Positions 9,383-9,809 of a stretch of DNA of 9,809 nt are shown here, piece after piece. The stretch is from an uncultured Lactobacillus sp. (GTDB lineage: Bacteria > Bacillota > Bacilli > Lactobacillales > Lactobacillaceae): positions 1 to 9,809 of the forward strand of contig CALYQE010000072.1 in the NCBI GenBank assembly GCA_945281075.1, given 5' to 3'. Every line of letters begins with the position of its first letter. Position 1 is the stretch's first letter. Position numbers and translations under genes: made by a program. A model generated the notes under the pieces. It had not been told where the DNA came from. It searched no databases and saw only the letters and a program-made list of their open reading frames with translations.

Positions 9383-9809
9383 TTAATCTTTGGCAATGGA
9401 GGCCTTTAGCATTTTTAAAAATAACTCAGCGACGGGGGATAAGCTGATCTCGTGTTTCCAAACAACTTTGATGGCTTGCTGTACTTGAGGAGCTAGGGGC
9501 CTGAACACAACGCCGGAGCTAGGCGTCGTGTTGACGAGCTTATCTAGTGTGAGCATTAGGGCGGCACCATTTTTAACCATTAAAGTGCCGTTAAAGTTTA
9601 AATTATAAGTCCCGATAAAATTAACGCTGTTATTATAGTTGCCCAGCCAATTTTGAAAAATCTGAAAATTGACGGCTTGCTGTGAATTGAGCACGGAACG
9701 ACCAACCAGATCTTGCGGCGTGATCACTTTCTTGCTGGCCAGCGGGTCAGTGCGATTCATTAATACGCCCCAAGTGTCTTTTTCAGGCAAAGTTAAAGAG
9801 GCGTAATTT
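9383..9809 (-). CDS. LysR-family transcriptional regulator, C-terminal part (start outside window)
   Basis: About 141 residues of the effector-binding domain of a LysR-type regulator are visible, ending in TAA (complement of 9383-9385) and open to the right edge. The frame before the TTG at 9788-9790 continues as NYASLT, so that TTG is an internal leucine codon and no true start is present. Recognisable family stretches are LPEKDTWGVLMNRTDPLASK, ITPQDLVGRSVLNSQQ (the start of the second half of the periplasmic-binding-protein-like fold), LMVKNGAALMLTLD and GVVFRPLAP. The helix-turn-helix lies outside the window. It converges on the GH1 gene across a shared terminator and is probably unrelated to beta-glucoside control; its targets are more likely beyond the right edge. 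Confidence 0.85.
   Translation of the reverse strand, partial: NYASLTLPEKDTWGVLMNRTDPLASKKVITPQDLVGRSVLNSQQAVNFQIFQNWLGNYNNSVNFIGTYNLNFNGTLMVKNGAALMLTLDKLVNTTPSSGVVFRPLAPQVQQAIKVVWKHEISLSPVAELFLKMLKASIAKD

Overview
The window looks like an ordinary chromosomal stretch of a low-to-moderate GC Gram-positive bacterium, most likely a member of the Lactobacillaceae. The reasons are strong AGGAGG-type ribosome binding sites, a sugar phosphotransferase (PTS) plus phospho-beta-glucosidase operon with a CcpA-type cre box, RpiR and LysR regulators, and the carboxymuconolactone-decarboxylase/aldo-keto-reductase pair. The species cannot be fixed from the sequence alone. There are no RNA genes, insertion sequences, CRISPR arrays, phage genes or long repeats, and no gene-free stretch exceeds about 170 bases.

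Layout. (1) 1-392, plus strand: the C-terminal 130 or so residues of a D-glucarate dehydratase, cut by the left edge. (2) 563-3052, plus strand: three tightly packed genes for an ABC-2 type exporter of the COG4586/COG4587/COG3694 kind (one ATPase, two different six-helix permeases), ending at a bidirectional terminator (3061-3099). (3) 3098-4811, minus strand: a GTG-started tandem-domain carboxymuconolactone decarboxylase-like protein, followed after 1 base by an aldo/keto reductase. (4) 4826-4976: a divergent promoter region with several inverted repeats. (5) 4977-9331, plus strand: a beta-glucoside utilisation locus with an RpiR-family regulator, a IIBCA PTS permease and a GH1 6-phospho-beta-glucosidase, closed by a second bidirectional terminator (9337-9374). 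(6) 9383-9809, minus strand: the C-terminal part of a LysR-family regulator, cut by the right edge.

How the genes work together. The PTS protein should import and phosphorylate a beta-glucoside, and the GH1 enzyme should split the 6-phosphate inside the cell. The promoter in front of the PTS gene has a cre-like box over its -10 region, which predicts glucose repression, and inverted repeats that could bind the RpiR protein. No terminator/antiterminator leader of the BglG/LicT type is visible. The ABC exporter and the decarboxylase-like/reductase pair are self-contained units whose substrates the sequence does not reveal.

I found no convincing evidence of an undescribed system. The items most worth a second look are the regulatory architecture of the beta-glucoside locus, the inverted-repeat-rich divergent region, the cysteine-poor duplicated CMD protein, and a glucarate dehydratase in what looks like a lactobacillus.
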